Source: Paractinoplanes rishiriensis (lineage in GTDB: Bacteria; Actinomycetota; Actinomycetes; Mycobacteriales; Micromonosporaceae). From it: a DNA stretch of 56,722 bases. The translations under genes were made by a program, and so were the position numbers. The notes under the pieces are model-generated. The model had not been told where the DNA came from and ran no database searches. It saw only the letters and a program-made list of their open reading frames with translations. The stretch is from NCBI RefSeq assembly GCF_016862375.1, contig NZ_BOMV01000036.1, positions 1-56,722 on the forward strand, read 5' to 3'. Below, one piece after another: positions 14,807 through 25,245 of the stretch (position 1 is the stretch's first letter; each line of letters starts with the position of its first letter).

Positions 14807-15682
14807 TCAGACCTTCAGGTAGAAGCGCAGCGTCACCCACGCGGTGACGGCGCTGACCACCGCGCCCACGCCGGCCAGCAGCGGCAGCATGAGCCACACG
14901 TTGCCGTTCTCGATCGGCGTGAGGATGTTGGTGAGGGCCTGGAGCTTGTTGTCGAACAGGATGAGCTTGCTGGCGAACAGCGCGATGAAGCCCAGGATCG
15001 CGCCGATGAGGCCGGCCACCACCGCCTCGAGCACGAACGGCGCCTGGATGAACCAGTTCGACGCGCCCACCAGTTTCATGACGGCGACCTCGCGCCGTTT
15101 GCTGTAGGCAGCCACCTGGATCGTGTTACCGACCAGGAGCAACGCCGCCAGGGCCATGAACGCCGCGACCACCAGCGTCATCACCTGGATCGCGTTGAAG
15201 ATGTTGAACACCTTGTCGAGCAGGGTGCGCTGGTCGATGATGTCCTGAATGCCGGGCATGCCCTGCATCTGGTCGGCGAACGTTTTGTACTGCTCCGGGT
15301 CTTTGAGCTTCACCCGGAACGACTCGGGCAGGCTGTTCGGGCCGACCGAGTTGACGAAGTCGGGTGAGTCCGCCCACAGCTCCTTGAACCGCCGGAACGC
15401 CTCTTCGCGCGTCTCGTAGGTCTTGTTGGCGACCAGGGTGTTGCCGTCGATCGCCTGGTCGATCGCCTGGCGCTGCGCCTCGGTGACGTCGGTACGCAGG
15501 AAGATCGAGACCTCGATCTCGCCGTAGTAGTAGTTCTTCATCTGGTCGACCTGCATGTACAGCAGCACGCTAGCGCCCAGCATGGTCAGCGAGACCGACA
15601 TGGTGATGATCATGGCGATCGTCATCGTGACGTTTCGCCACAGGCCCACCAGGACCTCGTTGAGGACGTACTTCAAGCGCAT
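14807..15682 (-). CDS. ftsX: Cell-division ABC transporter permease FtsX
   Basis: A 291-residue membrane protein that with FtsE forms the divisome complex controlling peptidoglycan hydrolases. Four transmembrane helices are visible: one near residues 20-43 (MTIAMIITMSVSLTMLGASVLLYM), an extracellular loop of about 120 residues, then three near 170-190, 220-245 and 265-285. The segment VAAYSKRREVAVMKLVGAS is the conserved FtsX motif between helices two and three. The ATG at 15682 has GGAAGG upstream. It lies 75 bp downstream of ftsE and is probably co-transcribed with it. In mycobacteria the extracellular loop contacts the hydrolase RipC; here the adjacent M23 protein is a candidate partner. 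Confidence 0.97.
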   Translation of the reverse strand: MRLKYVLNEVLVGLWRNVTMTIAMIITMSVSLTMLGASVLLYMQVDQMKNYYYGEIEVSIFLRTDVTEAQRQAIDQAIDGNTLVANKTYETREEAFRRFKELWADSPDFVNSVGPNSLPESFRVKLKDPEQYKTFADQMQGMPGIQDIIDQRTLLDKVFNIFNAIQVMTLVVAAFMALAALLLVGNTIQVAAYSKRREVAVMKLVGASNWFIQAPFVLEAVVAGLIGAILGFIALFASKLILFDNKLQALTNILTPIENGNVWLMLPLLAGVGAVVSAVTAWVTLRFYLKV

Positions 15683-15757
15683 CGGGGGGTTCCTTCCGGG
15701 ACTCCGCGTCTTGCTGGTTTTCTAGGTCGGGGGCAGGTGTTGCAACGGAGCCGGGGC

Positions 15758-16438
15758 TCAGCCGTAGACGCCGCGGGCCTGGTCACGAACGATGCGGCCG
15801 CTCTCGATCTCGATGACCCGGCGCCGCATCTGGTTGACGATGTTGGAGTCGTGCGTGACCATCACGACCGTCGTGCCGGTCCGGTTGATCCGGTCCAGCA
15901 GTCGCATGATCTCGATCGAGGTGTCCGGGTCGAGGTTACCCGTCGGCTCGTCGGCGAGCAGAATCAGCGGCCGGTTGACGAACGCCCGGGCGACCGCCAC
16001 GCGCTGTTGCTCGCCACCGGAGAGCTCGTGCGGGTAGCGGTGCTCCTTGCCGCCGAGGCCGACCAGTTCGAGCACCTCGGGCACGACCCGCCGGGCCACC
16101 GCCTTGGTCTTGCCGATCACCTCAAGGGCAAAGGCCACATTCTCGTACGCCGTGCGGTTGGGCAGCAGACGGAAGTCCTGGAAGACGCAGCCGATCGAGC
16201 GGCGGAAGTGCGGAATCTTCCACGACCGCAGCGAGGTTACGTCCTTGGCGTTCACCATGACCTTGCCGTGGGTCGGCGCGACCTCGTGCAGGAGCAGCTT
16301 GATGATCGTCGACTTGCCGGAACCGGAGGGGCCGATGAAGAAGACGAACTCACCCTTCTCGATGCCCACGCTGACGTCGTCCAGCGACGGGCGAGACGCC
16401 TTGGGGTACGTCTTCGTCACGTTCTCGAGCTGAATCAC
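15758..16438 (-). CDS. ftsE: Cell-division ATP-binding protein FtsE
   Basis: A 226-residue ATPase of the FtsEX complex. The GTG at 16438 (translated MIQLENVTKTYP) is the family start; the frame runs upstream to a TTG but gains nothing conserved. The Walker A motif is GPSGSGKST near residue 36, the signature LSGGEQQRVAVARA, and Walker B LILLADEPTGNLD, followed by the H-loop VVMVTHD. There is no ribosome binding site, but a good -35/-10 pair ends 8 nt before the GTG, which suggests a leaderless message. A hairpin separates it from prfB upstream. Confidence 0.97.
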   Translation of the reverse strand: MIQLENVTKTYPKASRPSLDDVSVGIEKGEFVFFIGPSGSGKSTIIKLLLHEVAPTHGKVMVNAKDVTSLRSWKIPHFRRSIGCVFQDFRLLPNRTAYENVAFALEVIGKTKAVARRVVPEVLELVGLGGKEHRYPHELSGGEQQRVAVARAFVNRPLILLADEPTGNLDPDTSIEIMRLLDRINRTGTTVVMVTHDSNIVNQMRRRVIEIESGRIVRDQARGVYG

Positions 16439-16446
16439 GGGAACGG

Positions 16447-16474
16447 AGTCTACGCGGTGTAACGAAAACTCCAA
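16447..16474 (-). promoter_or_regulatory. Predicted leaderless promoter of ftsE
   Basis: On the minus strand TTGGAG (16469-16474) and TAGACT (16447-16452) are separated by 16 bp. The -10 element ends 8 nt before the GTG of ftsE, and no Shine-Dalgarno sequence lies between. This is a prediction from sequence only. Confidence 0.55.
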
Positions 16475-16507
16475 CCCCGGCGGGTCCGCCAATCCGCCGT
16501 ACCGGCC

Positions 16508-16535
16508 CGGTGCCTGACCGAACGTTCAGGCACCG
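16508..16535 (-). terminator. Hairpin downstream of prfB
   Basis: CGGTGCCTGA (16508-16517) pairs perfectly with TCAGGCACCG (16526-16535) across an 8-nt loop, just after the prfB stop on the minus strand and before the ftsE promoter. No T-run follows. Confidence 0.7.
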
Positions 16536-16563
16536 TCGCCGTACGTGTCGGATCTTGGGGTTC

Positions 16564-17679
16564 TTACGAGGATGCCGCGATCTGCGACTGCTTGCGCCAC
16601 CTGATCCCGGCCTCGATGAACTCGTCCAACTCACCATCAAATACCGCGGAAGGATTGCCCGTCTCCTGCTCGGTTCGCAGATCCTTCACCATTTGATACG
16701 GGTGCAGGACGTACGAGCGCATCTGGTCGCCCCAGGAGCCGGTGGTGTCCTGTTTGAGGCCGGCCATCTTGGCCTCCTCCTCCTGCCGCTTGCGCTCGAG
16801 CAGCCGGGCCTGGAGCACCCGCATGGCCGAGGCCTTGTTCTGGAGCTGGGACTTCTCGTTCTGGCAGGTCACCACGATGCCGGTCGGAATGTGCGTCAGG
16901 CGCACAGCCGAGTCAGTGGTGTTCACGCTCTGTCCACCCGGACCCGACGACCGGTAGACGTCGGTCCGGATCTCGTTATCCGGGATGTCGATGTGGTCGG
17001 TCTGCTCGACCACCGGCATCACCTCGACGCCGGCGAAGCTCGTCTGCCGTCGGCCCTGGTTGTCGAACGGGCTGATCCGGACCAGCCGGTGGGTGCCCGA
17101 CTCGACGCTGAGGGTGCCGTACGCGTACGGCACCTTGACCGCGAACGTGGCGGACTTGAGCCCGGCCTCCTCCGCGTACGACGTCTCGTAGACCTCGGTC
17201 GGGTAGCCGTGCCGCTCGGCCCAGCGCAGGTACATCCGCATCAGCATCTCGGCGAAGTCGGCCGCGTCCACGCCGCCGGCACCGGCCCGGATGGCCACCA
17301 CCGCCTCCCGCGAGTCGTACTCGCCGGAGAGCAGGGTGCGGACCTCCATCTCCTCGACGGCCTTGCCGAGCGCGACGACCTCGTCGCCGACCTCGGCGAG
17401 CGACCCCGCGTCGGACTCGGCCTCGGCGAGTTCGAGCAGCACGCCGGCGTCGTCCAGGCGGGACCGCAGGCGCTCCAGCTTGCCGATCTCACCGGACACG
17501 TACGACAGGCGGCTGTTGACCTCCTGGGCCCGGGCCTGGTCGTCCCACAGGTCGGGGGCGGAGGCCTGCTCCTCGAGTTCGGCCTTGTCCCGGCGCAGCC
17601 GGTCAACGTCCAGGACGTTCTCGATGTTGCGCAGGGTGGCGTCGAGGGCCTTCAGTTGCTCCGGGAAATCAGCGGTCAC
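16564..17679 (-). CDS. prfB: Peptide chain release factor 2
   Basis: A 371-residue release factor that ends translation at UGA and UAA. The codon-recognition motif SPF is present (RISPFDNQG), which marks RF2 rather than RF1. The catalytic GGQ is in SSGPGGQSVNTTDSAVRLTH. The N-terminal helical domain is complete. The GTG at 17679 (translated MTADFPEQLKAL) fits the family; a TTG at 17688 is the alternative. There is no programmed frameshift: the frame is continuous over full length. TAGTCT ends 8 nt before the GTG, the same geometry as at ftsE. The order prfB, ftsE, ftsX, smpB matches mycobacteria. Confidence 0.97.
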   Translation of the reverse strand: MTADFPEQLKALDATLRNIENVLDVDRLRRDKAELEEQASAPDLWDDQARAQEVNSRLSYVSGEIGKLERLRSRLDDAGVLLELAEAESDAGSLAEVGDEVVALGKAVEEMEVRTLLSGEYDSREAVVAIRAGAGGVDAADFAEMLMRMYLRWAERHGYPTEVYETSYAEEAGLKSATFAVKVPYAYGTLSVESGTHRLVRISPFDNQGRRQTSFAGVEVMPVVEQTDHIDIPDNEIRTDVYRSSGPGGQSVNTTDSAVRLTHIPTGIVVTCQNEKSQLQNKASAMRVLQARLLERKRQEEEAKMAGLKQDTTGSWGDQMRSYVLHPYQMVKDLRTEQETGNPSAVFDGELDEFIEAGIRWRKQSQIAASS

Positions 17680-17737
17680 GACATTCAAGACTACGCCGCC
17701 CGGCCATCCGGCCGGGCGGGGCGGTCGAATCGAGGAA

Positions 17738-18253
17738 TCAGTTGGCCGGTGCGGACTTCAGCCAGGTCAGCGCGGCCTTGTGGTAGGCGACCGCGAATTC
17801 GAGCGCGGCGGACCCGTACGCGTCCCCGTTCTTCTTCGCCTCCTTCGCCTGCTCCTTGGCCATGGCCAGGGCTTCCGCGTGGTATTCGTTGGCGCCGCTG
17901 TAGAGCGCCTGCAACTGGGTACCACTGTGCTGCTCGCCGAAGGCGACCCGCAGCGCAATCGGATTGCGCAGGGCGTCGCGGCCGGGAGCCTCGGCGAGCC
18001 ACCGGCTGAAGGCGCGCTTCCCGGAGGCGGTGATGGCATAGGGCTGGCTGGAGCGGGGGCCGGGCTTGCCGAGCCGGACGTATCCCATGTCGGCGAGCAC
18101 GGGCAGTTCGCGGTAGACCTGGCTCCGCGTCATCGACCAGTAGGGCCCGAGGCGGCGTTCGGCAGCCGCCATGAGCTGTCCGCCGGTCATCGGCCCCTCG
18201 TGAAGCAGGCCGAGCAGAGCGGCAGCCGTGGGATTGATCTGAGAGTCGGGCAT
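17738..18253 (-). CDS. PadR-family transcriptional regulator
   Basis: A 171-residue DNA-binding protein. The ATG at 18253 has AGAAGG upstream and begins at the conserved part; the open frame extends further but is not protein-like. The N-terminal winged helix covers about residues 8-85: NPTAAALLGLLHEGPMTGGQL, SMTRSQVYRELPVLADMG and a basic wing RSSQPYAITASGKR. The C-terminal half is helical (PadR_C, Vir_act_alpha_C type), with AKEQAKEAKKNGDAY. PadR proteins usually repress efflux or stress genes and release DNA on binding a small molecule. No obvious target gene is adjacent, so its regulon is unknown. Confidence 0.9.
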   Translation of the reverse strand: MPDSQINPTAAALLGLLHEGPMTGGQLMAAAERRLGPYWSMTRSQVYRELPVLADMGYVRLGKPGPRSSQPYAITASGKRAFSRWLAEAPGRDALRNPIALRVAFGEQHSGTQLQALYSGANEYHAEALAMAKEQAKEAKKNGDAYGSAALEFAVAYHKAALTWLKSAPAN

Positions 18254-18553
18254 GCCTTCTAAGCTGCCACTTTGTCGCGCTGGCGTCCAGGATTTCGCCC
18301 GATCCGTCCAGTTTGCGTCTCCACAAACGACTGTCCCGCACAGACAGTCCGACCACGAGGGTCGAGACGGCGCGTTTAACCGGCAAGCGGGCTTGTGACC
18401 AGGTAAAATGGTGCAGATAAATCGGTCAGACGGCGATGCCGGGCAGCAACCGTATAAAAAGGTACGGCTCGCCTCCGTGAAGCGCGCTAATCTGGACAAT
18501 CACCGCAAAGGCCGGGCGCGCGTCGGTAAGCGCCGCCGCGTACCCTGAGCCCC
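18254..18553. other. Intergenic region, promoters only
   Basis: I find no gene or RNA here. It separates the divergent PadR and membrane-protein genes. An AT-rich patch near 18440-18460 (CCGTATAAAAAGG) and TACCCT at 18541-18546 are possible promoter elements; the latter ends 7 nt before the ATG at 18554. Confidence 0.5.
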
Positions 18554-19474
18554 ATGAGTGCCCCGGACGCCACAACGGACGCCGATCGCCCCACGGCGCG
18601 CGGCATCCTCCTGGCGCTCATCTGCCTGCTGTGGATGGCCGCGATGCTCTGGTCGGCCCGCGCCTCCATCACCAGCCGCGGCAATGCCGAGGCCGAGGTG
18701 ACCTCCACGGCGTACGCGTTGCCCGGCGTGGTCTCGGCCGGCCTCGTCACCGGCGCCGCGGCCGGACTCGCCGTGCTCGCGCTGCTGAGCCGGCGCCGCA
18801 CCCTCGGCACCACCGCCCGGTTCGCCGTCACCACCGGCACCGGCCTGCTGATCGGCCTGCTCGGCGCGGTCACCATCGTCACCATCAACACCGAGGGCTG
18901 GATCTACGCGGTGGTCGGCGGCACGATCGCGGCGGCGGCCACCATCGGCGGTGGACTGGCCGGCGTACGCGTGCCGCAGGTGGTCACCGCGATCTGCTGG
19001 GCGGCCGTCGCGGTCTTCGTGGTGGGCTTCGTGGTCAACCTGTTCCAGGACCCGCTGCTCGGCCTGCTCGGATCGGGCGACAGCCGGCAGTCCCAGGCCG
19101 ACGCGGCCCGGTGGTTCACGTTCTTCCAGGCGGCGGTCTCCGGCCTGGCGGCCGGCCTGACCGCGTACGCCCTCCTGCGCCGCGGGCCCGGCGGCGCCGC
19201 CTGGCCCTGGTACGCGGTGGCCGGCGCCGGGCCCGGCCTGCTGCTGGTGGTCGGCGAGCTGCTGACCCGCACGGCCGGCTCCCGGGTGCTCGACCTGGCC
19301 GGCCGGGTGAGCGATTTGGAGCTGGTGGTGCAGCGGATGCTCAGCGGCGCCCGGTTCAACAGCGCGCTGGTCGTCCTCTTCGTCGGCGCGGTGACCGCCA
19401 TGGTCGCGATCGGCCGCACCATCAAGCCGGCCCCGGACGACGCCGAGACCGAGCCGGTGCCGGCTACGAAGTAA
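18554..19474 (+). CDS. Multi-pass membrane protein, unknown function
   Basis: A 306-residue integral membrane protein that I do not recognise. About eight hydrophobic helices are visible, starting at residue 17 (ILLALICLLWMAAML) and including VVSAGLVTGAAAGLAVLALL, TGLLIGLLGAVTIVTI, VVTAICWAAVAVFVVGFVV and VVLFVGAVTAMVAIG. Both ends are hydrophilic, and the C-terminus is acidic (DDAETEPVPATK). No catalytic or transporter motif is apparent. The start ATG lacks a ribosome binding site and has a TANNNT element 7 nt upstream. Its 3' end overlaps the convergent DUF6912 gene by 11 nt. Confidence 0.75.
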   Translation: MSAPDATTDADRPTARGILLALICLLWMAAMLWSARASITSRGNAEAEVTSTAYALPGVVSAGLVTGAAAGLAVLALLSRRRTLGTTARFAVTTGTGLLIGLLGAVTIVTINTEGWIYAVVGGTIAAAATIGGGLAGVRVPQVVTAICWAAVAVFVVGFVVNLFQDPLLGLLGSGDSRQSQADAARWFTFFQAAVSGLAAGLTAYALLRRGPGGAAWPWYAVAGAGPGLLLVVGELLTRTAGSRVLDLAGRVSDLELVVQRMLSGARFNSALVVLFVGAVTAMVAIGRTIKPAPDDAETEPVPATK

Positions 19475-19976
19475 GGTCGTCCAGCTCGGAGACCGCGTAC
19501 CACTCCAGCTCGTGATCCTCGGCACCGTCGACGGTGAACTGCGCGTCCGGGTCGCCGGCCAGCGCCTCCTCCACCATGTCGGCGGCGGCCGCCACCTGCT
19601 CGGCCGCGTCGGCGCCGTCCACATGGATCGAAGCCACTTCCTTGAGCGACACCGGCTGCGGCAGCCGCACGGTGCTGGAGCCCAGCTCGGTGTCCTCGCG
19701 CACCAGGGCGGTCGACACCACGTCGGCCGACACCACGACTCGCCGCCGCGGCGCCGCCGGATCGTGCCGCAGGAGCCGCAGCGCACCCTGGGCGGCCCGG
19801 GTGAACGCCACGTACTCGAGTTCCTCCTCGTCACCCTCCGCATACCACTCGCGGAGGTTCGGCGTCACCGCGTGTGCAACCACCGGACCGTCACCCAGCT
19901 GTCCCGACGCGCGCAGGGCCGCCAGCATCGGCACGGTGGCCGGCACGTAGACCCGGACCAGCTCGGTGATCGGCAC
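19464..19976 (-). CDS. DUF6912-like protein
   Basis: A 170-residue cytosolic protein. The GTG at 19976 is chosen because AGGAGGAGAC precedes it directly, a near-perfect ribosome binding site. The N-terminus VRVYVPATVPMLAALRASG and the segments WYAEGDEEELEYVAFTRAAQGALRLL and RRVVVSADVVSTAL are those I associate with an actinobacterial family of unknown function (DUF6912). The protein is acidic and has no transmembrane helix or known motif. It overlaps the convergent membrane protein tail-to-tail by 11 nt. Confidence 0.65.
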   Translation of the reverse strand: MPITELVRVYVPATVPMLAALRASGQLGDGPVVAHAVTPNLREWYAEGDEEELEYVAFTRAAQGALRLLRHDPAAPRRRVVVSADVVSTALVREDTELGSSTVRLPQPVSLKEVASIHVDGADAAEQVAAAADMVEEALAGDPDAQFTVDGAEDHELEWYAVSELDDLTS

Positions 19977-20087
19977 GTCTCCTCCTGCGGTTGGACCGTC
20001 CCCGTAGTACACCGCCGGGGCGGTGCCGGGAAGGCCCATTCCATCAGTCGTGTCCGGATCGTGGCGTGCCGGGCCCGGCGTTTCCGG

Positions 20088-20513
20088 TCAGCATCCGCAG
20101 GCGGCCGGCACCGGTGCGGTGAGTGGATCGGCCGGGGCGGCAACATCACCGTCGGGCGTACGCAGCGCGAAGCCCTCCCGCACCCAGTACTCGACCCCGC
20201 CGAGCATCTCCCGCACGGTGTAGCCGGCCAGCGCGAACGCCAGCGCCGCCCGGGTGGCCCCGTTGCAGCCCGGCCCCCAGCAGTAGGTGACCACCGGCGT
20301 CGCCGGGTCGATCAGGCCGGCGGCCCGGCTCGCGATCTCCGCGGTGGGCAGGTGCACGGCGCCCGGTATGTGCCCCTGCTCCCAGGCCAGCGGGCCGCGC
20401 GAGTCGACCAGCACGAAGCCCGGCTCGCCGCCGTCGAGCGCGGCTTGGACGTCGGACACGTCGGTCTGGAATTCGAGCCTGGCGGCGAAGAAGGCCGCAG
20501 CGGTGATCGTCAT
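20088..20513 (-). CDS. Rhodanese-like domain protein
   Basis: A 141-residue single-domain rhodanese. The ATG at 20513 starts a compact domain: FVLVDSRGPLAWEQGHIPGAVHLP is the classic N-terminal signature, and the active-site loop is TYCWGPGCNGATRAA, with the catalytic Cys expected in YCWGPGC. Such enzymes carry a persulfide and move sulfur between donors and acceptors such as cyanide or thiols; some are only regulatory. It is divergent from the Lrp-type regulator 93 bp away, which may control it. The C-terminus AACGC has extra Cys residues. Confidence 0.85.
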   Translation of the reverse strand: MTITAAAFFAARLEFQTDVSDVQAALDGGEPGFVLVDSRGPLAWEQGHIPGAVHLPTAEIASRAAGLIDPATPVVTYCWGPGCNGATRAALAFALAGYTVREMLGGVEYWVREGFALRTPDGDVAAPADPLTAPVPAACGC

Positions 20514-20606
20514 GCCCGGAACGCTACGGAGGCTGGCTGCTCGATGACATGGCCATTCAACGGCCGTCGGCTCGGACTGCCGCGGAATGCCGGGTAGATT
20601 GCCGGG

Positions 20607-21080
20607 ATGACCGCGGACTTCCTGCCCGACCGGACGGATTGGCGCCTGCTCGCCGAGTTGCAGCGGGACGGCCGCGCCTCGTACGCGGAACTCGCCCGGG
20701 CCGTGGCCATGTCTCCCAGCGCCGTGGCCGAACGCATCCGCCGGCTCGAAGAGGCCGGCGTGATCGCCGGTTATCGCGCCACGGTCGACCCCGAACGCGT
20801 CGGACTGACCGTGATGGCCTTCGTCCGGCTGCGGTATCCGACCGGCAACTACCGCCCGTTCCACGCCCTGCTCGACTCCACCCCGGAGATCGTCGAGGCG
20901 CACCACGTCACCGGCGAGGACTGTTTTGTGCTGAAGGTCCTGACCCGCTCGATGCGCCATCTGGAGGAGGTGACCGGCCGCATCGCGGGCCTGGGTGCGG
21001 TGACCACCAGCGTGGTCTACTCAAGCCCGCTCGCGGGCCGCGAGATCGCCGCGCCACCCGACTCGGGCAGGCAAACGTAG
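20607..21080 (+). CDS. Lrp/AsnC-family transcriptional regulator
   Basis: A 157-residue regulator. The N-terminal helix-turn-helix (about residues 8-55: DWRLLAELQRDGRASYAELARAVAMSPSAVAERIRRLEEAGVI) is followed by the RAM effector domain (about 65-145) with VEAHHVTGEDCFVLKV, the usual amino-acid-sensing fold. Members bind DNA as oligomers and respond to amino acids. It is divergent from the rhodanese gene, a likely target. The stop codon lies inside the first of the direct repeats in front of the BldC-like gene. Confidence 0.93.
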   Translation: MTADFLPDRTDWRLLAELQRDGRASYAELARAVAMSPSAVAERIRRLEEAGVIAGYRATVDPERVGLTVMAFVRLRYPTGNYRPFHALLDSTPEIVEAHHVTGEDCFVLKVLTRSMRHLEEVTGRIAGLGAVTTSVVYSSPLAGREIAAPPDSGRQT

Positions 21081-21101
21081 GCTGCCGGTGGCAAACTTAG
21101 G
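21071..21101 (+). promoter_or_regulatory. Direct-repeat element before the BldC-like gene
   Basis: GCAAACGTAGG (21071-21081) and GCAAACTTAGG (21091-21101) repeat with a 20-bp period, two helical turns. The same motif recurs upstream of the next gene. It is a candidate binding site for the BldC-like protein or another regulator. Confidence 0.6.
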
Positions 21102-21125
21102 CGAACGCATCGAGGAGGTGGCCGG

Positions 21126-21353
21126 ATGGAACCGCGATTCCTGCTGCTGTCCGACGTCGCCGCCGAGCTGAACGTCTCCGACTCGCAGGTCTACCACATG
21201 GTCCGCAGCGGCGAACTCCCCGCCATCAAGGTCGGCGGCCGTGGCCAGTGGCGCATCGAACGGGCCCGGCTTGAGGAGTACATCGCCCAGAAATACGAGG
21301 AAACAGCGGAGTGGGTACGCCGCAATCCGCTGACCGACCGCGAGCCCGAGTGA
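21126..21353 (+). CDS. BldC-like small helix-turn-helix DNA-binding protein
   Basis: A 75-residue protein made almost wholly of a MerR/excisionase-type winged helix: LLSDVAAELNVSDSQVYHMVRSGELPAIKVGGRGQWRIERARLEEYI. AGGAGG lies 8 nt before the ATG. This size and sequence match the BldC/HTH_17 group of actinobacterial regulators. Streptomyces BldC controls the timing of development and binds direct repeats by head-to-tail oligomerisation. Two GCAAAC(G/T)TAGG repeats lie just upstream, and two more precede the next gene, which fits autoregulation and control of the neighbour. An excisionase role is unlikely because no integrase is nearby. Confidence 0.88.
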   Translation: MEPRFLLLSDVAAELNVSDSQVYHMVRSGELPAIKVGGRGQWRIERARLEEYIAQKYEETAEWVRRNPLTDREPE

Positions 21354-21408
21354 TCTAGCGCCCGCTTTGCTCGTCTTCCCGCATCGGTCGAGCCTTCACA
21401 TTCGCCCG

Positions 21409-21469
21409 TTGACCCTCCGACGGCGCCTTCGCCACAATGCTGTCGAGCGCAAACGAAGGCAAACGTAGG
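21409..21469 (+). promoter_or_regulatory. Promoter and direct-repeat element before the DUF6459-like gene
   Basis: TTGACC (21409-21414) and CACAAT (21433-21438) with an 18-bp spacer form a plausible promoter. Immediately downstream GCAAACGAAGG (21449-21459) and GCAAACGTAGG (21459-21469) repeat at a 10-bp period. The second copy is identical to the one at 21071, upstream of the BldC-like gene. Confidence 0.6.
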
Positions 21470-21483
21470 GAAGGCGGTATCGG

Positions 21484-22062
21484 ATGAGACGCACAGTCGA
21501 GGTCGCGACCAGCGGTCCCCGCCCGTCGATCAGCCTGCGTCCGGTCCCGCCGTGCGAGCCGCCGTTCGACGACGAGCTGGAGCCCGTCGTCTGGGCCACC
21601 GCCCACCAACTGGCCCTCGAGTGGGCTCCCGCCCGGCAACGCCCGCCGCACGCCGCACCACCGCCCAGGCCGCCGCTCCCCCGGTCGGTGGTGGCCGGCG
21701 CCTCGCACGAGGCCAAGCTCGCGGTACACCGCTTCGTGCGCCTGTGCGTGGAGGTGCTCAACGGCCACCGCCCGCCGGCGCACCTGCGCCAGCTGTCCCG
21801 GCCGGCCGAGGCCGGTTCCGTGATCGCCCAGGCCTTGTCCGGCGCCCGCCGGGTGGCCGACCTGCGCCGGACCACCCCGGCGCGCCGCCCGCCGCGCCGG
21901 CCGGCCCCGGTGGCGGTGGTCCGCCTGCGGCTCTGCGAGCCGCGCCCCGGCGCGGTGGAGGCGGCGGTGGCCCTGGTGACCGGCGAGCGCACCTGGGCGA
22001 TGGCCCTGCGGCTGGAACGTCACGACGAGTCCTGGGCCGCCACCGCACTACGGCTGATCTGA
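21484..22062 (+). CDS. DUF6459-like (Rv3231c-type) conserved actinobacterial protein
   Basis: A 192-residue cytosolic protein that resembles the actinobacterial DUF6459 family; the exact family name is from memory. The N-terminus VATSGPRPSISLRPVPPCEPPFDDE (positions about 6-30) is proline-rich. The conserved part spans about 55-190, with EAKLAVHRFVRLCVEVLNGHRPPAHLRQL and RLCEPRPGAVEAAVAL, and ends in ALRLERHDESWAATALRLI. No catalytic motif is visible. GGGAAGGCGG precedes the ATG. It converges on secA with a strong hairpin between. Regulation by the BldC-like neighbour is suggested by the shared direct repeats. Confidence 0.7.
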   Translation: MRRTVEVATSGPRPSISLRPVPPCEPPFDDELEPVVWATAHQLALEWAPARQRPPHAAPPPRPPLPRSVVAGASHEAKLAVHRFVRLCVEVLNGHRPPAHLRQLSRPAEAGSVIAQALSGARRVADLRRTTPARRPPRRPAPVAVVRLRLCEPRPGAVEAAVALVTGERTWAMALRLERHDESWAATALRLI

Positions 22063-22122
22063 CCGAGCCCCGGGGCGCTCGCCGTGCTCTGACGTTGGCC
22101 GCGGGCGCCCCGGGCAGCATCG

Positions 22123-22151
22123 GGCCCGCCGGCGAACGACGCCGGCGGGCC
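22123..22151. terminator. Bidirectional hairpin between the DUF6459-like gene and secA
   Basis: GGCCCGCCGGCG (22123-22134) pairs perfectly with CGCCGGCGGGCC (22140-22151) across a 5-nt loop, between two convergent genes. Confidence 0.8.
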
Positions 22152-22167
22152 GGATGATGCCGTCAGA

Positions 22168-25071
<2,904 letters not shown>

Positions 25072-25245
25072 GGGTCAGCGCTCCCCTAGACAGTTCTGCC
25101 GGACCATCGTAGGCACCCTTCCGTCGAACCTGTGACCCGAGCCTCCGGTTAACCGAACAAAAGGCGCGAAACAGGGCATGGAGTTCGCTGACAGCGCAGC
25201 GATTGCGGCAGGATTACCCGCGAATCGGCAACATCAGGAGGGTAC

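Noticed and set aside
16564..17679. Programmed frameshift in prfB
   Set aside because: The frame is continuous from the start to the stop and contains SPF and GGQ; no early UGA with a slippery CUU is present.
21126..21353. Phage or plasmid excisionase
   Set aside because: There is no integrase, attachment site or other phage gene nearby; size and sequence fit the BldC-like chromosomal group better.
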